Part shown: positions 5,139 to 9,194 of the stretch, in pieces
Layout: each line of letters opens with the position of its first letter
Position numbering within the stretch: position 1 is the stretch's first letter
From: Alphaproteobacteria bacterium
GTDB lineage: Bacteria; Pseudomonadota; Alphaproteobacteria; Sphingomonadales; Rhodothalassiaceae
NCBI GenBank assembly: GCA_003695555.1
Contig: RFIU01000084.1
Coordinates: forward strand, 1 to 9,194
DNA: 9,194 nt
Reading direction: 5' to 3'
Translations under genes and position numbers: made by a program
The notes under the pieces: generated by a model
Database searches by the model: none
What the model saw: the letters and a program-made list of their open reading frames with translations, nothing else
What the model was told of the DNA's origin: nothing

Positions 5139-7841
5139 CTAGCGCCGCGAAATGACGGCGATCGAGGCGGCGGAAACCGCCAGCTGGCTGAGCACCTGGG
5201 TGATATCACGAATGAGATCCAGGGTCTTCAGCGGATCGACATCCTTAGGCACGACGATGGTGCTGCCGGGCGGAATGGAAACACTTTCGCGCAACCAGGA
5301 TGAGATCCTGACCGGCTGCGCCACACCGTTGGGATAAACGACGAAGACCCTCCCCTTGTCGGCGGTCTGCTGCGTACCACCGGCCTCGTCGATATATTCC
5401 TCGACTGTCTTGCCGGGCTCGAACTGCAGCGCACCGGGGTTGAGGACGTCGCCGACGACGAGAATGAAATTCGGCCGCTTCGGCATGAACAGCGCATCGC
5501 CCGCCTCAAGCACGATATCAAGATCGGGGCGATTGCGCAGCACCGCCGGATCGGCTTCGATCACGATGCGACCGACCGGTTCGGTATTGGAAACCGCCTT
5601 GACGAGCTCGGCTGCGGCAAGCAGCGAATCCCCCTTGGAATCGCGTTTCAATGCGGCGAGAGCCAGTGCGTTGTTCAATTCACGTGCGGTCCGGCGAAAA
5701 CCGGCACGCTGTTCTTCCTTGACGCTCTCGCGCGTAAAGACGGCACCGAAGGGGTAGGCCTGCGCGGTCAGGCCTCCGGCACGTTCGATGACGGAAAGCA
5801 GCGTCTCGCCCTTGGTGATCGCATAGACACCCGGATGACGGAATTCGCCCGAAAGAAGAACCGTACCCGGTTCGCTCATTGCCGGGCGGGCGACGAAGCG
5901 GACGATCGAGGCCGGCATCACCGATACTTCCACCATTGGCGTGTGCGTGAGATCGACATAGCGCCGCAGGGTGTTGCCGGTCTTCGCCGATGCCTTGCGG
6001 AAAAGCGTGATCTCGACCTGACGCGGGTCGGCGGAAAGAGTCAGCCCGCCTGCCGCTGCGACGAGGTCACGAAGGCTCGCCTTTCCGGCCAGCGGATAAG
6101 GACCGGCGCGGCGGACCGCACCGGAAGCCACCGTCGCGTGTTCGAGCGCCAGGGGCAGAAGATCCGGCCACTGATCGAAGAGATTGTCGCATTCACTCGC
6201 CGCGCGTGCCGCACCGATCACCTCCCCCCGGCCAAGAGCTTCGTCGCTGGCCACTTCGGCCGCCTGCTCCTGTTCACCGCTGCCCGTCTCGCTGCCGACA
6301 TAGACCGAACGAAGCACCGCGGCGAAACGCTCGCTGCCTCCTTGTCGCGCACGCCTGGCGAGCAGGCGAAGCGCCTGGCATGAGCTGTTTGCCTTTGATG
6401 GCGAAAGTATCGTCGCCCGCACGGCAAGACTCGAAAGATAGGAAACATCTTCATGTCCGAAGACGACCAGCGTATCGCGATCCTTGAGCGCAATGTCTTC
6501 ACTTCCCGTCAGGATTGGCGTCAGATTGATCGGACGATAGAGTCGCTGACGGCTCTGTTGATCTTCCGTGATCAGAACCGCGAACGGCAGATATGGCTTA
6601 TCCTTCAGGGCATCTCCATCCTGCAGCAGTGCCCGCACGGTCGGTGTGGCACTCAGCGCACGCTCGCCTGGTTGGCGAACATGGCCGACAAGTTCGACTT
6701 TTCCGAGTTTCATCTTGCGTGCAGGCTGGACGACATAAAGGTCGCCGGCCGACACGAGGGCATTCTGCTCGACCCGTGCGAGCATCTGTCGCCCCTTTTC
6801 GTCCAGGCGATAGCGGCGGATCTCGTTCCCACGCGGCCGCAGAGGATTGCCCGCCAACTCAAGAACATCGGCAACCGATATGGGGCGTTCTTTTACGCGT
6901 TGCGCCAGCTCATAAATGCCGGGGCGCATGACGCTGCCGGCGACCGCTACCGTGTCGCCGATCACCGGTACGATGATCCGGTCGCCGTCTTCGATGCGCA
7001 GGTCCACCGTCTTGCCGGCCAGCAGATCATAGATGTCGATTTCACGCACACTGCCATTGCCGGAACGGATTCTGACATGCCGCAGGCTGCCGGTCCTGTT
7101 GATACCGCCCGCATTCGCGAGTGCGCCGATGAGGTCGGTCAGACTCGGGACATGATAAAGGCCGGCACTGCCGACTTCGCCGAGGATGGTAACGGTAATC
7201 TGTCGCACATCGCCGACCGAGACATAGGCTTCGGTGCCAAGCAGGGTGGCCGCGACGCGCTCGCGCAACAGCTTTCGAAATTCGCCAAGCGGCATGCCGG
7301 CGGCCGGAATGGGGGGAAGATCGGGCAGAACGACATTGCCTTCGCGATCGATGTGGGTGGAGACGACCCGATTGACCGACCCGACGAGCGAAATCACCAG
7401 CTCGTCGCCGATACCGAGCTTGTAACTATCAGGAAGACGACCGATGATCGGTTTGGCGGCGGGAGCACGACGGAAGATCTCGTAGCCGTATTGACGAAGC
7501 ATCGGCTCCTGCGCCTCGTCTTCGCCCTTCTCCATCATGCCGAATTCGCCGGACAGGCGCATCCCATAGTCGAGTTCCAGAGGAGAGGCAGGCGAGGGCA
7601 TCTCCTCATCCGCCCCCTCTTCTCCAACTTCTCCTTTTTTGTCGCCTGAAGCCGCTCTTTCACGTGCCAGATCCAGAGGAGACGGGACGGAAGCCTGAGA
7701 GCCTTCCTGTTTTGCCTTTTCCTCCAGCGCCTTCTGGAGCAGTTCGGGAGGAATATTCTGGGCCGAGGCCTCGAGATGACCCCAAAATGTGAAAAGCCCG
7801 GCAAACAGCATGATCATCAGGCGCGAAAGCCTCCTCATCAT
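5139..7841 (-). CDS. Multi-SLBB polysaccharide export protein (Wza-related)
   Basis: About 900 residues, exported. A signal peptide (MMRRLSRLMIMLFAGLFTFW..., cleavage near ASA-Q, residue ~28) is followed by a charged, Glu-rich linker (about 35-115). A Poly_export domain follows at about 134-214, recognised by YKLGIGDELVISLVG and DREGNVVLPDL. Six SLBB-like repeats follow, each with a hydrophobic-G-x-V-x-x-PG-type start and a later AGG or related turn: about 215-261, 297-347, 381-429, 568-614, 660-709 and 791-839. The C-terminus (about 872-896) is an amphipathic helix. Wza itself (379 residues) has far fewer such repeats and is a lipoprotein; here no lipobox cysteine follows the signal. By family it should form or gate the periplasm-to-surface channel for a polysaccharide. 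ATG 7841 is chosen for the signal peptide and the GGGGA site 6 nt upstream; starts at 7862, 7931 (ATG) and 7934 (GTG) are possible. It lies in one unit with the YjbH gene (4-nt gap) and 182 nt after ispE. Confidence 0.9.
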   Translation of the reverse strand: MMRRLSRLMIMLFAGLFTFWGHLEASAQNIPPELLQKALEEKAKQEGSQASVPSPLDLARERAASGDKKGEVGEEGADEEMPSPASPLELDYGMRLSGEFGMMEKGEDEAQEPMLRQYGYEIFRRAPAAKPIIGRLPDSYKLGIGDELVISLVGSVNRVVSTHIDREGNVVLPDLPPIPAAGMPLGEFRKLLRERVAATLLGTEAYVSVGDVRQITVTILGEVGSAGLYHVPSLTDLIGALANAGGINRTGSLRHVRIRSGNGSVREIDIYDLLAGKTVDLRIEDGDRIIVPVIGDTVAVAGSVMRPGIYELAQRVKERPISVADVLELAGNPLRPRGNEIRRYRLDEKGRQMLARVEQNALVSAGDLYVVQPARKMKLGKVELVGHVRQPGERALSATPTVRALLQDGDALKDKPYLPFAVLITEDQQSRQRLYRPINLTPILTGSEDIALKDRDTLVVFGHEDVSYLSSLAVRATILSPSKANSSCQALRLLARRARQGGSERFAAVLRSVYVGSETGSGEQEQAAEVASDEALGRGEVIGAARAASECDNLFDQWPDLLPLALEHATVASGAVRRAGPYPLAGKASLRDLVAAAGGLTLSADPRQVEITLFRKASAKTGNTLRRYVDLTHTPMVEVSVMPASIVRFVARPAMSEPGTVLLSGEFRHPGVYAITKGETLLSVIERAGGLTAQAYPFGAVFTRESVKEEQRAGFRRTARELNNALALAALKRDSKGDSLLAAAELVKAVSNTEPVGRIVIEADPAVLRNRPDLDIVLEAGDALFMPKRPNFILVVGDVLNPGALQFEPGKTVEEYIDEAGGTQQTADKGRVFVVYPNGVAQPVRISSWLRESVSIPPGSTIVVPKDVDPLKTLDLIRDITQVLSQLAVSAASIAVISRR

Positions 7842-7847
7842 GCCTTT

Positions 7848-7852
7848 TCCCC
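7848..7852 (-). promoter_or_regulatory. Shine-Dalgarno site deciding the SLBB gene start
   Basis: GGGGA on the minus strand, 6 nt before ATG 7841 and 9 nt before ATG 7838. The upstream alternatives are less well placed: GGGAG lies about 15 nt before ATG 7862, and AAGGGCGGG stands close to GTG 7934/ATG 7931. The signal peptide begins at 7841, which supports this site. Confidence 0.4.
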
Positions 7853-8023
7853 GGCCCGACATCGGAATTTTCGCTGCTCCCACCATGTGGTCCGTCGTTT
7901 CGAGGAACCGTTTTCCGCTCTCACTCGCCATCACTCGTTCCCGCCCTTTTCCTGATTATCCCGGAAGCTCAGCATTATCCGCGCAATTGCCAGGCTCTCG
8001 TTCCGGTTCGCATCCACCTATAG

Positions 8024-8977
8024 TCAATCGCCTGTGCGCCCCACAAGAGCGGGGGTCATTGAAGTCATCATCCTGCAGGTCATTGTCCACCAGTCCGGAT
8101 GCTGCTCCGTCACTTGCCGGGCAGCGCGCCGGGAAGCTTCGAGATTGTCGAACAGAGCGAAACAGGTGCCCCCGCTGCCGCTCATCCGAGCGAGGCGGGC
8201 ACCGAGTTCCGGCCGGCGAAGTTCGGCAAGTACTTCGCCGACTTCAGGCGCCACCTCGACCGCCGGCATTTCCAGATCATTGAAGGTCATCCGGGCGAGA
8301 GCCGAAAGGACATTCTCATCAGTCGCCCCCTGCCATGGCATCGCCGTCAGCGGTGGACGAAAGGCGGCACCGGAATCGCGAAACCGACCAAAGACCGCCG
8401 CCGTGTTCACCGGACAGCGTGGATTGACGAGCAGTACGCCCGCCGCTGACAGGACGCGGGGCAGACGGACCGGACGGCGGTGCTCGCCGATGCCGCCGAT
8501 CCATTGCGGCGTGTTTGCCAGACAGGCCGGCACATCGGCACCGAGCGCAAGCGCCAAGTCTGCCATTGTCTGCCCGTCCAAATGCGTATCTGTCAGCCGA
8601 GCCGCAATCCTCAAGGCGGCCGCGGCATCCGCCGACCCGCCGCCGAGGCCGGCTGCCACCGGAATGCGCTTGTGCAGATTCAAATCGAGCGGCGGCAGCG
8701 GTGCAATACGGGAACGGAACTCGTCCAGGGCGCGCAGAATGAGATTGTCGGAGACCTCGCAAGGCGGATCCAGAAACGCGGCCCAAGGGCCGGAAATGCG
8801 CAGGCGGTCCTTATGCTCTGCCCGCCCGTCATTGACGTACGGCCTTGCCTCCAGCGTGTCGGCAAGATCAAGGAAGACGAACAGGCTATCGATCTCGTGA
8901 TAGCCATCGTCGCGCCGCCCGATGAGATGCAGGAAAAGGTTCAGCTTGGCGGGGGCCGTTTCCCGAACGACTTTCAT
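8024..8977 (-). CDS. ispE: 4-diphosphocytidyl-2-C-methyl-D-erythritol kinase
   Basis: Cytoplasmic GHMP-family kinase of the MEP (non-mevalonate) isoprenoid pathway; it phosphorylates the 2-hydroxyl of CDP-methylerythritol with ATP. The N-terminus has APAKLNLFLHL with the active-site lysine (K11) and DGYHEIDSLF. The glycine-rich ATP loop PVAAGLGGGSADAAAA lies at 106-121. The catalytic aspartate is D148 in LGADVPACL, and the C-terminal GHMP motif MSGSGGTCFALF is at 265-276. At 317 residues it is longer than the E. coli enzyme (283). Part of the excess is a methionine-rich tail after the PDWW segment (about 302-317) that looks unconserved. ATG 8977 overlaps the TPR gene stop as ATGA, pointing to coupled translation. 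Its stop is followed by 182 nt before the SLBB gene, so the export genes may or may not share its transcript. Confidence 0.96.
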   Translation of the reverse strand: MKVVRETAPAKLNLFLHLIGRRDDGYHEIDSLFVFLDLADTLEARPYVNDGRAEHKDRLRISGPWAAFLDPPCEVSDNLILRALDEFRSRIAPLPPLDLNLHKRIPVAAGLGGGSADAAAALRIAARLTDTHLDGQTMADLALALGADVPACLANTPQWIGGIGEHRRPVRLPRVLSAAGVLLVNPRCPVNTAAVFGRFRDSGAAFRPPLTAMPWQGATDENVLSALARMTFNDLEMPAVEVAPEVGEVLAELRRPELGARLARMSGSGGTCFALFDNLEASRRAARQVTEQHPDWWTMTCRMMTSMTPALVGRTGD

Positions 8978-9194
8978 GGTCCGGTTTTCCCGGCCTTCCT
9001 GTCGCCCCTGACGGCATGCTCATCCAGGGTCAGCGCAAGTTGGCCGGAGACCCGCTCCAGGCCGAGGCGAAGCTTCGCCTGCGCCCGTTCGCGCACATCC
9101 GGATCCGGACCCAGCGCCAGCGCATGGGCCCATTGGAAACGTGCTTCGCGCCGACGGCCGACCGTCCAGTAGGCATCGGCCAGATGGTCATTGA
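8974..9194 (-). CDS. TPR-repeat protein, C-terminal part (5' end outside window)
   Basis: The last 72 residues of a protein whose start lies beyond 9194. The sequence begins within a tetratricopeptide repeat (NDHLADAYWTVGRRREARFQ, then WAHALALGPDP), followed by a helical tail rich in Arg, Leu and Glu that ends in GKTGP. TPR proteins are scaffolds for protein contacts; in rhizobia a TPR protein commonly precedes ispE, but its exact role is unknown to me. The stop TGA (8974-8976) overlaps the ispE start codon as ATGA, so the two are very likely one transcription unit. Domain composition and signal sequence cannot be judged from this fragment. Confidence 0.85.
   Translation of the reverse strand, partial: NDHLADAYWTVGRRREARFQWAHALALGPDPDVRERAQAKLRLGLERVSGQLALTLDEHAVRGDRKAGKTGP

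Noticed and set aside
6453..7649. Open frame of 398 codons on the plus strand
   Set aside because: It is fully antisense to the SLBB gene, whose frame shows clear repeats and a signal peptide; the antisense product shows no family features or plausible start signal.
8034..8900. Open frame of 288 codons on the plus strand
   Set aside because: It is antisense to ispE, with a Ser/Arg/Ala-rich product; ispE motifs on the other strand are unambiguous.
1..9194. CRISPR arrays, insertion sequences or phage genes
   Set aside because: No regularly spaced repeats, transposase or phage-like reading frames were seen on either strand.

Overview
The window looks like a chromosomal segment of a GC-rich alphaproteobacterium, most likely Rhizobiales/Rhizobiaceae. 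The inference rests on the protein styles (a TPR-ispE pair, a large SLBB exporter next to a YjbH protein), promoter-like elements close to the alphaproteobacterial CTTGAC-N17-CTATAT pattern, and a compact intergenic RNA of the kind common in rhizobia. No database search was possible, so the taxon is not proven.

Layout. Left end, minus strand: the N-terminal 111 codons of a POT-family (proton-dependent oligopeptide) transporter, running off the window at position 1. Next is a 523-base stretch without a convincing protein gene. It holds a promoter-like site for the transporter and, on the plus strand, a strong rho-independent terminator that closes a probable small RNA of about 135 nt (roughly 617-751). 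A minus-strand tRNA-Gln(TTG) with an encoded CCA end follows, with a good promoter match 145 bases upstream. A plus-strand DUF218 (YdcF/SanA/ElyC-like) membrane protein starts at 1172. Its reading frame continues about 100 codons past the expected family end and overlaps, tail to tail, the gene on the other strand.

The centre is a two-gene minus-strand unit: a roughly 900-residue periplasmic/outer-membrane polysaccharide export protein (Poly_export domain plus six apparent SLBB repeats), followed after only 4 bases by a roughly 1043-residue YjbH/GfcD-type outer-membrane protein with two beta-barrel-like regions flanking a mixed alpha/beta middle. Right end, minus strand: ispE (MEP isoprenoid pathway kinase), overlapping by ATGA the end of a TPR protein that runs off the window.

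How the parts may work together: the SLBB and YjbH proteins are best read as the outer-membrane export end of an exopolysaccharide or capsule system. No glycosyltransferase, polymerase, flippase or tyrosine kinase is present here, so any sugar polymer would be made from genes elsewhere. The DUF218 protein belongs to a family linked in enterobacteria to envelope and lipid-carrier metabolism, and could be functionally related, but that is inference from position. The flanking genes (POT, tRNA, ispE, TPR) look like ordinary housekeeping genes. The points most worth a second look are the unassigned small RNA, the minimal export pair without biosynthesis genes, and the antisense C-terminal extension of the DUF218 protein.
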